Source: Molanna angustata
Lineage: Eukaryota; Arthropoda; Insecta; Trichoptera; Molannidae
Direction: 5' to 3'
Length of the DNA: 64,000 nt
NCBI GenBank assembly: GCA_963576475.1
Contig: OY754979.1
Location: 27,912,034 to 27,976,033, forward strand
Positions 22,232 to 34,800 of the stretch are shown piece after piece. The first letter of the stretch is position 1. The number at the start of each line of letters is the position of its first letter. The notes beneath the pieces are model-generated. The model saw only the letters and a list, made by a program, of their open reading frames with translations. It was not told the origin of the DNA and made no database searches. The translations under genes were made by a program, and so were the position numbers.

Positions 22232-22933
22232 ATTTTTAATTAATTCTCATTCTTAGTCATTCCATAATTATCATATGTAAATACATGCACAAGTCTCCAC
22301 TTCCTCTTCTTACAGCTAACCATCGCTTTTTCTCCCAAGTCAGGTTTTTTTTTATTATTTTTTTCAGTCATAAAATAAAAGACGAAGGAAGATTTTGAAA
22401 AAAATATAATTCACAAAAGTAAAAAATTTTACAGACAGTACATTTATGATATTTAATCGAAACATTGATATAAAAGTTACAATAAACAACATTAAAATCA
22501 TCATTTTGGTAATATTTATAAAAATAGAAAATTTTGTATCAAAATTTCAATACTTTGGCACATTTTATATCAAAAAATCATCACAAAATTTAGACACCAT
22601 TGCTTCATAATAATTCTTAAATATTAAACTATAGTAATAATTAAGACTAATTCATTATTTATCTATTTGGTATACTTTTAATGAAGTTTTTCACATAACA
22701 GCAACGAAACCTAGATATACCTTTTTCCATGTACCTACATAATATATTAAATACAAGATGTTAAAAAAGACCAATTATTTCAATATATTTATAAGAATAA
22801 AAATTATAAAATAAAATAATTAACAATAGTGTTTATGCTCATAAAAGAATGAACTCTTCCAATTAAAAAACGAACCATAGAAGAGTGAACATAAACATTA
22901 ATAGGTACCTACTCATATCGCGTCATCACATCT
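22232..22933. other. AT-rich intergenic stretch
   Basis: No coding sequence or recognised element. Simple AT-rich sequence only. Confidence 0.4.
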
Positions 22934-23138
22934 TTCGCCGAGATTCCCGCTGGAATCCCCGCATCTCAAGCAACCAGTCCCAAACACATTAAAAACACGG
23001 GACCCAACATTCCTGTCCGGCCCTCAGTCGCACGCAGTCGTACGCACTGAGTGCCGCGCACATCGTGGTAACGAGCATAATTATTTACTCATTCCTTTAC
23101 GAACGAATTAACATCCTTCACCCCACCTATCTCCATAG
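22934..23138 (+). repeat. Retroelement-like direct repeat, left copy
   Basis: About 200 bp starting near CGCCGAGATTCCCGCTGG, matched by 23745-23955 (shared CATCTCAAGCAACCAGTCCC, ACACGGGACCCAACATTC, GCGCACATCG, CATCCTTCAC and TATCTCCA). It is GC-rich beside its surroundings. It ends just before a tRNA-Trp primer-binding-site sequence, the position of a 5' LTR. Alternatively both copies derive from the 5' end of a gag region: the right copy is an open frame beginning MNTSTDAEIPAG. Confidence 0.7.
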
Positions 23139-23203
23139 TGGTGACCCCGACGTGATCTGAACACTCAACCTTCTGAGTCACCACTATGGAGATAGGTGGG
23201 GTG
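23119..23203. repeat. 26-bp perfect inverted repeat spanning the primer-binding site
   Basis: 23119-23144 and 23178-23203 are exact reverse complements with a 33-nt spacer that includes most of the primer-binding site. This looks like a snap-back or inversion made during reverse transcription. Confidence 0.9.
23139..23156 (+). other. tRNA-Trp primer-binding site (18 nt)
   Basis: TGGTGACCCCGACGTGAT is complementary to the 3' end of insect tRNA-Trp, the primer used by CsRn1-clade Gypsy elements. It lies next to the left direct repeat, as expected after a 5' LTR. Confidence 0.75.
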
Positions 23204-23220
23204 GTGACACACATTATTAG

Positions 23221-23720
23221 GTTCATTTGTTAAATGAAGATGTCCGAGGACCTGTTTTGGAAGCTGTTGTTAGCAGAATGAAAGCAATACAAGCGTCCAT
23301 TTCCTCATCATACCATGGAACTACAAAGTGTGTATCAAGTAATTTTGAAATGGACGTAACGGATACTCAAACAGGATCATCAGAAGGCATTAGTGGCAAA
23401 TTACCCATGAACATTAGATTTATCGCTGTGTCGGCTACCATACCAAATGCAGAAGATATAGCCGAATGGTTGGGTACTTCACATAATCCAGCTATGTTTT
23501 ATAAAATCGGAGAAGAGTATCGACCAGTAAAGTTGACAAAAGTAGTAGAAAGCTATCCTTTTAGAGACGGGCAAGGTTTATTCAAATTTGACATGTTTTT
23601 AAGTTACAAGTTGAGACCTATCATTGAGAGATATTGTGACGGTAAACCAACATTGGTGCTCCTGAAGAATGGAATTGGCTGCCACCATGCAGGATTTCAA
23701 CAGCAAGATAGGAATTTGAC
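23221..23720 (+). pseudogene. HFM1: HFM1/Mer3-like helicase fragment (retrocopy or captured exon block)
   Basis: A continuous frame from about 23221 encodes part of a Ski2-family meiotic helicase: GPVLEAVVSRMKAIQ, PMNIRFIAVSATIPNAEDIAEWLG (SAT motif III), GEEYRPVKLTKVVESYPF, LSYKLRPIIERYCDGKPTLV. It then jumps directly to NGIGCHHAGFQQQDRNLTK, skipping the segment that normally separates these stretches (motif IV region). It is intronless, has no start codon or remaining helicase motifs, and is bracketed by the direct repeats at 22934-23138 and 23745-23955. Best read as a fragment of spliced, perhaps mis-spliced, HFM1 mRNA carried by a retroelement. It lacks the P-loop and DEAD-like boxes and cannot encode a helicase. 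Confidence 0.8.
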
Positions 23721-23744
23721 AAAACAAAATGAACACATCAACAG

Positions 23745-23955
23745 ACGCCGAGATTCCCGCTGGAATCCCCGCATCTCAAGCAACCAGTCCCAAACACATT
23801 AAAAACACGGGACCCAACATTCCTGTCCGGCCCTCAATCACAGGCAGTCGCACGCACCCGCTGCGCACATCGCGGACACGCAGCTTCATCATCAGCACCA
23901 ACCAATTCGCGAACAACCATCATCCTTCACACCTCTTATCTCCACATAACAAATC
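23745..23955 (+). repeat. Retroelement-like direct repeat, right copy
   Basis: Matches 22934-23138 as described there. The copies diverge mainly near CGCACATCGCGG. Its open frame (23729-23968) starts MNTSTDAEIPAGIPASQ and could be a gag N-terminus, so LTR versus gag origin is unresolved. Confidence 0.7.
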
Positions 23956-24380
23956 AAAGCTTCAGTAAGAGGAAATGCTTGGTGCTTCTCTAAAAGATGG
24001 AATTATACCAAGATAAATGAAAGGCCAACTTAGCAACTATTTCATAATTTTCAAATGTTGTCTTTCAGATATATTTATAAAAAAAATGTGCTATTTCAAA
24101 TACATAGAAAAGTCACACAATGCTTTTGTACTTGTTGAGAGTAATAGATAAAATATAGTGGGTCAATGCGTAACCCGTAAACAAATATAAATTTTCACAG
24201 CACTACCACATGTACAATGGGGTGGTGTGGTTCAACCAACTCGAAACAGATTTGAGACTGACAACTGAATTAAATTATTTCAAAAATAAAATAGACATAT
24301 AATATTGACCAATTTGTAAATTATTTTCACTTCAATTTTGTATAGTTTAATAATTCTGAAGTTATAAATTTTTTTATTTC

Positions 24381-24509
24381 AATAAGAGGGCATAATTGGC
24401 GAACATTGCGCAAACACATGAAGTGATCATGTAAACCAGCCGATGACAGGTCGTAAGCCTTTAGTTCCTGGTTATTCTATAATATCCCAACTTCGTCTCT
24501 ATTGAGATG
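24381..24509 (-). mobile_element. MITE family 1, partial copy
   Basis: Minus-strand copy of the first about 130 bp of the family, from the CAACTTCGTCTCTATTGAGAT end to GAGGGCATAATTGGCGAACATTGCGC. The internal and distal parts are absent. Confidence 0.8.
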
Positions 24510-24731
24510 TAAAAAAGTTTGTCAATAAAAATATTATAAATTTTTGTTTCTTTGTTTTTAAATGTCTCCTTTACACACAAGTGTTTGCACTCATAGTTTT
24601 TTTTTACAGTGTATCTTTTTCTGTATCTTATGATTCTATTTTTTTTTATGATTTGTATTATTTAAATAAAATAATTAAAAAAATATAGAGATAGGAATAT
24701 CCATGGGATATTCTTAGGTACTAATATATCA

Positions 24732-25450
24732 ACAAATGTATATCCAACTTTCCAATTTTGAACTTTACTTCTTTATGTACCTTCTACAGCGATACTTGAT
24801 AATGGTACAAACTAGAGATCACAAAGAACACTAATCAATTGTATATCCAACTTTCCAATTTTAAACTTTACTTCTTTATGTACCTTCTACAGCGATACTT
24901 GATAATGTACAAACTAGAGATCACAAAGAACACTAATCAAATGTATATCCAACTTTCCAATTTTGAACTTTACTTCTTTATGTACCTTCTACAGCGATAC
25001 TTGATAATGGTACAAACTAGAGATCACAAAGAACACTAATCAATTGTATATCCAACTTTCCAATTTTGAACTTTACTTCTTTATGTACCTTCTACAGCGA
25101 TACTTGATAATGTACAAACTAGAGATCACAAAGAACACTAATCAAATGTATATCCAACTTTCCAATTTTGAACTTTACTTCTTTATGTACCTTCTACAGC
25201 GATACTTGATAATGTACAAACTAGAGATCACAAAGAACACTAATCAAATGTATATCCAACTTTCCAATTTTGAACTTTACTTCTTTATGTACCTTCTACA
25301 GCGATACTTGATAATGTACAAACTAGAGATCACAAAGAACACTAATCAAATGTATATCCAACTTTCCAATTTTGAACTTTACTTCTTAATGTACCTTCTA
25401 CAGCGATACTTGATAATGGTACAAACTAGGATCACAAAGAACACTAATCA
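24732..25450. repeat. Tandem array of 102/103-bp units, about 7 copies
   Basis: Unit TATATCCAACTTTCCAATTT... through CACAAAGAACACTAATCAA, with starts near 24739, 24842, 24943, 25046, 25148, 25250 and 25352. Copies are almost identical. Units are 102 bp when they read TAATGTACAA and 103 bp when they read TAATGGTACAA. 102 is a multiple of three, so runs of 102-bp units form an open frame by chance (25044-25463). Confidence 0.95.
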
Positions 25451-26362
25451 TATTCAGATTTGAGAATATGTGGTTTGCATTTTTATAATAAGGTCTTACT
25501 TTATGTTTTTTCTGCCATAACCATAAATCATTAAATATTTGCATTTTTTATGTTTCAAGTTGATGCAATGTGAAAAACAACTAAAACAAGAAATTCACAA
25601 AGATAATTAATCAACTTTGCTTACAAAGTATATCCAAGAAAATGTTGAAATTACATAAAATTCCTTCTTTGCACAAAATAAATCAATTTTAAAAGGTTAT
25701 AAATTAATATTATATTTAATAAAAAATAAATATAGGTAATATGATTACGTATACTAGGACCGATTCAAACATAACCAGATATAATTCAAACATAACCCGA
25801 TTATAAATTCTATAATTCATATGAACACATTGATTTGAAAATATTCAGTATTAAAAAAAAATAATAGTTTAGAAATGATGTTCAATGAAGTGCATAATAT
25901 TGTATGGTGTAAAAATCAAAGGATTATGAAGAGTATAATTGAAATTTTAAAGTATATTTTTTCTTCTATAAACATACAAAAAACATGTCATGTAAATGCT
26001 ACTATATAATGTATATATGTATATATGTAAACAAAAGTAGCACAAAATTGGATAAAATAATATACTAGTTTCTACATAAAATTATAATTCAAACATAACA
26101 TTCTTTTAAATTATGTATCCGTTATGTTTTACAAAAATGCTGATAAAACGTATACACAAATTAATAACATAAATGAGATGATATTTAATAATCTTAAAAA
26201 TAATACAGAGAACAATAATTATTATACAAGTAAATAAGAGTATATTTAATCACAAATTAATAATAATACACAGTATAATATTTAATAATACTAAAAATGT
26301 AGTATATGTAGTATTAAAAGTTACAGAAACAATGTATGGAATACACAAAGAGTATTTGTCAT
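25451..26362. other. AT-rich intergenic stretch
   Basis: No coding sequence. The word ATTCAAACATAACC occurs at about 25765 and 25785 and again, partly, near 26090. Nothing else recognised. Confidence 0.4.
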
Positions 26363-26891
26363 GATAGATGACTTATAAGATTACAATAAAAGCGGTGGAA
26401 ATGAAGAAATATGTGATAAATATACATAACAACCGGAACATACCCAGAAACCTGAAGGTGAAGATTGTGCGCATACTCGTGTTCTCCATTTTGTTCTATG
26501 GAGTGGAATCATGGACTCTACGGCCTAGAGATAGACAAAATAGACGAGTTTGAAATGTGGTGCTGGAGAAGAATGCTGAAAATTCCCTGCAGGAAGACAG
26601 CAGGAAGAACGAATATCTCTATTCTTCAAGAACTTCACATTGTCGTATCTCTGTCTTGAATGGTTTTTTGGACACGTAGTTCGTAGAGGGGAAGATAGCC
26701 TTGAAAAGCTGATCATGGTTGGAAAAGTGCCTGGTTTAAGACCAAGAGGCAGATCGCCGATACGTTGGTCCGACCAAATAAGGCAAAATATTCCTGCTAA
26801 TGTCATCTGGCAGGTGATAGGACAACCTGGAGAGCAATGGTCCGCAGCAGGGTACACGATGGCCATGACCTTCAGCATTGAAGACGAGTGA
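26363..26891 (+). mobile_element. Non-LTR retrotransposon C-terminal fragment
   Basis: Frames with VRILVFSILFYGVESWTLRPRDR, FEMWCWRRMLKIPCRKTAGRTNISILQEL, then FFGHVVRRGEDSLEKLIMVGKVPG and RGRSPIRWSDQI. This is the same C-terminal region as element C at 1-495/4309-4430. Frames shift near 26540 and 26650, so it is a dead fragment. Confidence 0.85.
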
Positions 26892-27417
26892 GACAACTTG
26901 TAGGGTAAGGTATACATAAGAAGATAAGACACCAGATTATAAAGTGAAAATGAAAGACAACAAAGTTATTGTAAATAAGCGAGTCTTGATGTCTTTGATG
27001 CATAGGAAGAATTAATTAGAAAGAATACAATGCTGATTGTATTGAAGTGAAAAATAGGGGATGACCATGAAGAACTCATGAAAGATGAGGAAACATAAGA
27101 GGGGGGCCAGAGGGAGAGGAACTTTCCGCTACCACTACCCTTCCGGACGGACAGACGTGTGCTTCTCACTTATCGGAGAGTTCTTATTGTGAACGGTTAT
27201 GTATCGCACGCATTCGTACTCGCTAAGAATTACGATCCTTCAACAATACCCGGTGGTATTCGGGCGAAACGTCAGGCGATAAACAGTCCTTCTCAGAACT
27301 ACACGGGTTAACCTAGAAAATTATTTTACATCTTACACCCTTGAAAATATAAAACGAAATAGGTACATTTATTTAGTAATAAACTCATCCAATTTAATCT
27401 GGCTGGTTAAGGTTATG
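26892..27417. other. Non-coding stretch with GC-richer patch
   Basis: 27110-27320 is GC-richer than its surroundings and holds a CCCG/CGGG hairpin followed by CGAAACGTC (about 27245-27275), reminiscent of terminal motifs of some retroelements. No coding sequence. Confidence 0.35.
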
Positions 27418-27555
27418 TATAGGTGTCGCCAAATAACTTGATTTTTTAACAGAGAAGGGGGGGCGATTTGCACGTAAACCAACGAAGCAAAAAGACACAA
27501 ATTTGCGATCTGCGCAACCGGAAGCACGTTCAAGATATTTGGCGATAATTATACA
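27418..27555 (+). mobile_element. Small MITE (about 135 bp), copy 1
   Basis: Shares GTCGCCAAATAACTTG, GCGATTTGCACGTAAACCAACGAAGCA, AGACACAAAT and GTTCAAGATATTTGGCGAT with 38719-38849. Its ends are imperfect inverted repeats. Confidence 0.75.
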
Positions 27556-28018
27556 TATGTTTCGAACGAACCAACTTGATAAATAAACACATGGGGTGCG
27601 AGTACAATCTATAAATACATGGATACTCCAAAAACACAAGAAACTTAAAAATAAAAACAATGCACGGGCGGTGAGAAGGAGAGGGGAATCATTTGACAGT
27701 TCGGATTATCGAGCCTCCTCTATATAATTGTCATGTAATTTTTTATATAAATGATTTAAAAATTGTATTATATTAATAATGATGACATATACCATTGAAC
27801 AATTAATTTTAAATAACTATTAAGTATAAAAAATATTGATTGATTTGATATGCATACATTTACATAAGTCAATTATTTTCATATAAAAATTTGATCAAAA
27901 GGCACTTAAAGGCAGTATCAATTTTTTTATCTTACTTACTAAATACACAGAAAGCTGTATGATATGAAGAAAACACCAAATGAATGCATAGAATATTATG
28001 TTTATGTAAAATTCATAC

Positions 28019-28339
28019 ATTTTTATTATAATATACTAGATGTCGTAGTTAGCAAATTTTGTATGAAAATTTTGTAAGGCATTTTTTCGGGGGATTTTTG
28101 ACGTTTTGGTTGGCAGACCACATTGTTTTTCTATAGAGAATAACGACGAATGTGAATTGTTTTCGGATTTATTTGTCGAAAAAACACTTTGTTGATTAAG
28201 ATTTAGAGAACAGTTATCTAGGATGTGTTGAAATGTAAGGAAAACTGAAATATGTTGTCAACTAAAACGTCAAACGCGCAATATTCCATGACTCACTTTT
28301 TGCACGGAGTAGTACATCTAGTATATTATAATAAAAATC
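28019..28339. mobile_element. 321-bp MITE with 25-bp terminal inverted repeats
   Basis: 28019-28043 (ATTTTTATTATAATATACTAGATGT) is the exact reverse complement of 28315-28339. The interior includes GACGTTTTGGTTGGCAGACCACATTG and TTTTCGGATTTATTTGTCGAAAAAA. A decayed copy in the other orientation is at 7600-8167. No coding sequence. Confidence 0.9.
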
Positions 28340-28843
28340 TATGGTAAAATTATAAGATGACTAAGATATTGGTTACAAATGTACATTTATAGATATATTT
28401 TTAAAGACATACCTCAAAAATACTAAATAATCACTACAATACTAAGAAAAATATGCATGTAGTATGCTTGGCTAATAAAAGATCATAAAGACATGACGTA
28501 AAAAATTCCAATCCACGCAAGGCATAAATTTTACATACAAAATCTTTGTTATATAATATAGTGTGACTTATTTTTAACAGTATAAATAGAATGTGATTAG
28601 TGTTAAAATCCATAACAAATGTCTAAGAAAATCACATATTTGCAGTATGGGTATTTTCATCTACATGGTGAACATGTAATACTGTAAAAAAATTCAGTTT
28701 TTTTTATCAAAATACAATTATTAAAAATATCTGGCATCTGAGGAGAACTGTAAAAGATCTATAAAAATAGATTGGACCATAACGTGTATATCATTTTCAA
28801 TAACAATCACATATACGTTCAAATTGTAAAATACTTTAAAAAT

Positions 28844-31800
28844 TCATGAGCCCGATTCAAAGATAAGTTTAGCCAACTGACTTCTCCCTCCGATTGTGAC
28901 AGAAACAAATTCATCCTTTGCCAGAGTATTTAAACATTTATCAGTGAGCATTGTGTTTCCAAATGGAATACCACCAAACGTCTCTTGTTTTGTAGTATCT
29001 GCATTGGTTGTAGTAACGTTTCTTTGTAGACTGTCAGCCGGACAAAACAGAGTTTCGTCATATTTAAACGATAGTCCCGGCTCGACGCCTCTAAAAGTGT
29101 GAATGTCTTGTCCATACTTTACGAACAGTTCAAATAAACAAGTGATGTCATCCTGAGAACTGGAAAGAAGCACTTCAATATCTTTGTCCGTGCGAACGAT
29201 GGGATACTTGTCCAAAACAACTTTTCTTGCTAGAAAAGATTACATTGATTCAAATAAGATACAGACAATAATACTGAATGGGTTAGGGAATATAATGTAT
29301 GATTAACATATTGCCTTCAATAACAATGCATAAACCAAAATGTGATTGGCGGAGGGTAATTATGTTAGTAATTATATTTCAAGATTGTGCTCATTGTTGA
29401 AAATGTTAAATTCTAGAAGCATGTAAAGCTTGCAGCAAAATATGGTCCAAAATAAATAAATAATTGAAGTATTCTATGTTTTAATCGAATTAGATTTTTT
29501 TTATGTTGACATCCTTAGAATGACATATTATGCTTTGGCTCAATCTGTGATGTAATATGGTATAATAGGATGGAGAGGATCATATTGTGCTCGAATGAAT
29601 TCATTACGTGTTATTAAAAAAAAAAAAAGATTATTTTACCAAAGCCAGGTGATTTTCCTGCTGAACAACAATTATTCTTTGAATTTAAAGTCCCATAATT
29701 AAATATTTTACATAAAAGAAATGCAATCAATCACATATAATAATAATGTTTATTGCCATATGGCAATTTCTTCCAAATAACCAGTGTTTCCAGCCCAGAG
29801 AAGCAATATTTGTGTGAGAAATGAATTTAAATTATGAAAAGAATATTTTATTATTAAAATTCACCTCATAGATAACATTCACTCGATATCGGGTGGAACG
29901 CCAAAAATTAATTAAAAAAAAACATTAGTACAGGACTTTGCACAAGTAAAATAATAAAAATCTCCAAAAAATATATATATTTTTTGGCTACAATCATTAG
30001 TGATTGATAATGATTTACCAGTGCAATTAAAAAAATTATCTGTAATCAATTTTAATAAATTCGTGGCAACATTGTAAGCATATCTTAAATAACATGTGTT
30101 TTTTATTTTGTTCATTAGGATTATTAAGAAGGCATAATGGTGAATATTGCACAAGTGCATAAAGTGATCATGTAAACCAGCCGATGACAGGTCGTAAGCC
30201 CTGTAGGTGCCTTGAGCTCCTGGTTCTTCTATAATATCCTAACTTCGTCTCTATTGAGATGTTAAAAATTTAGTCAATTTTTTTTTCAAAAATTTTGTTT
30301 CCATGTATCTACAGTATCTTGTACTTGGGTGGAACTCTGATATTTTATGCAGTAAAAGATATATCTTGTTTTATACTTTTACTATACCGATTAATATATA
30401 CAATATACAAATTAAGGACAATACTAATTATACACAAGACGGAGGTAATACGACAATTAAAGCGGAACGGAGAATGACACGCTGCTCGCTCATTCAGACA
30501 ATATATACGCTACAGACATGCTATCTCTTTCATTCACATATCTCACAATATCAAACTAAATATTGGTGTATTTTCCTTAATATTAAAGTAAAGTTCTAGA
30601 AAAGTTAATATCTGTACGATTGGTTAGTTATTTGGAAAGCAATAGACTACTCCCAGACAGACAATCAGCATACAGGAAAAACCATTCAACAGAAACTGGA
30701 ATCTCAAGGATCATATCAGATCTAACAATTTCCGTTAATAATGGTAACATGGGATTAATCGCCGCATTGGATTTGAGTGCTGCGTTTGACACCGTGGACC
30801 ATCAAATTTTACTAAACAGGCTAGAAAATTCTTTTGGAATTAAAGGTACAGCAATTAACTTTTTTAAATCATACCTACGAAATAGATGTTATACTGTAAA
30901 ATATAATGGACATAACTCACAGATTATGTCAGTTGAGACAGGTGTTCCACAAGGCTCTATATTAGGTCCTATTCTGTACAACATATATACATCAGAAATT
31001 CAGAAAATTATACAATCATTCGGATTGTGGTCACATACCTATGCAGATGATACACAAACACTTGGATGTCATCAAATAGATTAACATTAAACTCTGAAAA
31101 AACAGAATTTCTTTGGATCAACACACATAGGAAACAACATACAATCGATCGTTCACCCTTTGAAATCAATGGCAGGAATATTAAACCTAAAACGTCAATA
31201 AAGCTACTTGGAATCCACCTGGATTCCGAATTATCATTTGAGACACAGATCAGCAATACAGTTAGCAGCTGTTTCTATCAACTACGTAAATTAAAATTCG
31301 TTCGAAAATATTTACCAATAGACGCAGCACGAATGCTAATAAACGCACTTGTCGTATCAAGACTGGACTACTGCAATATTGTATACGCCGGTCTACCCCA
31401 GAATCAACTAGATAGACTTCAATCAGTTTTCAATGCTGCTGCCAGGCTGATTAAGTGTTCATCAAAATATAATCACATCACTCCACTACTGAAAGATCTG
31501 CATTGGTTACGTGTTCCGGAGCGTATTTTATTTAAAGACTGTTGGATGGTGCATAAAGCGGTCAAGGGAAAAGCTCCATCATACATAACAGAGTTATGTA
31601 TACCACAGCAGTTAACGAACCGGAGGACGCGGCTTAGATCTGCAGCAACTGCCGTTGGACGTTTAACTGAAAAAAATCGGTGTCACTACACTAAATTCGG
31701 CGAACGTGCTTTTGCTGTAAGGGCACCGATTCAGTGGAACAATTTACCACCAACCATAAGAGCAGTGAATAGTGAAATAAGTTTTAAAAAACAGTTAAAA

Positions 31801-34800
31801 ACTCATTTATTTAAGAAAAGTTTCTGTGTTTAATTTTAAGTTTATATGTAAAGCGCCCTTGAGGTGGTTTCACAAAAACGGCGCTGTATAAATAAGCCAA
31901 TTTTATTATTATTATTATTATTATAATAAACCAAACAAATCTACATTTCTGTGAAAATTAGAATGATTTTTGTGGCACCTACAATTTCTCTAAAAAACAA
32001 ATAAAGTAGTAATTTATGTCACTAACCTGCAACATAGTCTCTAATATAAAATGCAGTTATACTGAAGTCCCAAGGAGCAAATCTTCCAGCTTGTTTACTC
32101 GGTGTTGTGCCAGTCGCTAGAGATGGATGATAACGCTGGAATCCCATAGCACTGAACACTTGGTACCCCGAAATTGCATTCATACGAATCTGAAATGCAA
32201 TAGACATGTATTATTTAGGATACACTGCAAAGGAACATTATATTCTGACAATTGAATATTCAACAAAATAATTGAAACAGGAAGTAGGTATAGGAAAAAA
32301 TTATCATTTAAAAAAAAATTATATATATGAGGTCTTCGTCCAGGAATCGACGGGATTAGGCTGAGAAGAAGATTAACATTATTCGAACATTACTTTTGCC
32401 TCAATCTAAGATTTTACCTTTCTTGGCATCCATGAATTTTTTATCTTGATAATTAATCTGTTCAATACTTTTTTTCACTTTGAACCCTGTCTATTAACTT
32501 ATCATTTTGTCTTTTGGAAAGTCCGAAATTCATTTGTACATTTCCAAGTCAAAGAATGGCAACTTCGAATATGATACATTAGGTATATACTATAGACTTT
32601 CACTAGGAAAAGTACCTCTTAGATCTATTTCCTGCTTAATACATACCCTATTAGAGAAATCAGTCTTCATTTCCATGTGGGGTCTCCCCATCAGGACCAA
32701 GCTATCAGGCGGCAGTTTCCTCAGGGACAGATCTGCAACGGCTATGTTTATTAGCCCATCTCTTCCTGCTGCATATCCCCCTGGCAACCTCACAGACACC
32801 CATCCTATCTTTAAACCGTCTCCCTTGTATTTCTGAGACAGGTCTAGACTCAGGGTCTTGATGTGGCCAAACGGATCTTCAGAACCTTTGCTGGGTGCGT
32901 CTGCTGAATATATTAATGTCTGAAATCAAAACAACTAGTCAATATTACAATTGTATTTTAAAACTTCTCTGATGATGCATTATATACAAAGATCTGAAGC
33001 CATGAGTGTAAATATTCTTTTTCGCTATGGCTTTACTATCTAAAGAGCCCATGAGCTAGTCTTTTTTTGAAAAACACATTTTTATTTCATATAGTTGTGC
33101 TAAGATACCAATTAAAGTCTCCACATATGGAGTAGATGATGGTATAAGTACTTGGTATATTAAATTTTATTCTTAATAACTATTTACAGTCACAAAATTT
33201 TACAGTCAAGAACCTTAGCCTCAATAATATACATTATTGTACAAAAGGATGCTTAACGCATATTACAATTTTTGATTTTTACTTTGCTTTGTTTATTTTT
33301 GTTGTTTAAATTGAATATGTAATACTGTTTATTTTTTTTCTTCTTTTATGTCTAGTTTTTTTTTATCATTTACCTCTATTTTCTTTTATTATGTTGTATT
33401 ATGTTGTTTTATATTGTTCTTCCTTTAACTACTTACGTTTTTTTTATTATGTATCTATATAATCAATGTATTTACACTTATTGTTGTTTTGTTGTGCCTA
33501 CATTGTTCTATTTATCCTGTATTTTTTGTAAATGCCCTATTAAGGGCGTATATATAATAAATAAATAAATATATTATAATTAAATATTTATTTTATGTAT
33601 TTATGATATCCATAATGAATAAAAACACTCACAAAAAGTAAATACATCTTGTCTTTTCTCTCCATACAAACGGCCTGGTAATGTTTCAGAAATTCCAAAG
33701 CTACGTTGGTTTCGTATTCCCACACGGGCATCACCAAGGCTATCCTCGTGTTCTCCGTAACATATGGCACTGCCACCATAGAAGCTTTTCCAAGTGGTTT
33801 GAACACCTCCATCCTCTTCAGTATTAATTTCTTGTCTTCCTTTGATTCTGTATCCACAAAGTTCATGTCGAATATATATCTCATTCCTCTGGACGGATCA
33901 AATCTTTTGTATCCGTTGAGAAGAGAGTGATATTCTAGATTCGGATAGTCGTTCTTGACTTTCAAAGATGCAGCATTGATGACATACTAAAAAAATATTC
34001 AAAATTATATATTTCATGTTTTGACAGTAGGTGAAACAAAGTGCTTTATTATTGGTTTTAACCTTAGAGACGAGCGACACGTACACATAACAGCTGATTC
34101 CGTGAAGACAAGTGCCATCTCTAGATGCCACGCTGTTATGCACAACAAATATGTCCGTCCACAGGTACTGCGAGTTCTTTTTCACATCAGTCGTCAAAGG
34201 TTTGATATTTTTAATAATGCAGTATAATTAATTTTACGTATCGAAAATGGTTGAAAACTGCATAGAATTTTGCTAAATACAGATTACTTCGGTTCACTTT
34301 TAACATATGCTTAATCTCACTTTTCTTTCAATATTACGCTCAACATTCATTACTTAAAGTTAAAAAAAATTTCATTATAAATAATTATGAACACTTCCTT
34401 GCGTCCTGTACAAATGGTGAGTTTATTGTCAATTCGAAATTTCTTCCAACTAACCTGTGTTTCTTATTCTCCTTTCCTCTTCATGGAATCAAATCCAGGA
34501 CATCAGCAAGGAAGTCAAATGACTTAACACTATGCAGAGTTCATAAGTTATGTAGGCTGTGCATAAATGTGATTTTTAAATATGAATATAAGTACAAATA
34601 TTTAAGTTTTAATTAAAAAAGAGGCATGTTGAGCGTCAAAGTTTGATGGGTAATGAAATATCATAAAATGATTGATTATATATATTCACATTAACTGCTT
34701 TAGAACCGAAATTAAATACATCTCACTTAGTTCAGTAATGAGGTTCACCACCCATTCTGAATGTTACCTTTTTAGGTGGTGCAAGATTGGTGTGGGGGGG

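Noticed and set aside
25044..25463. Open frame encoding a 34-residue repeated peptide
   Set aside because: It arises because the 102-bp tandem unit is divisible by three; flanking 103-bp units break it, and there is no gene context.
27245..27275. Second hammerhead-like motif (CCCG/CGGG hairpin followed by CGAAACGTC)
   Set aside because: No CTGANGA box precedes the hairpin on either strand, so the core is incomplete.
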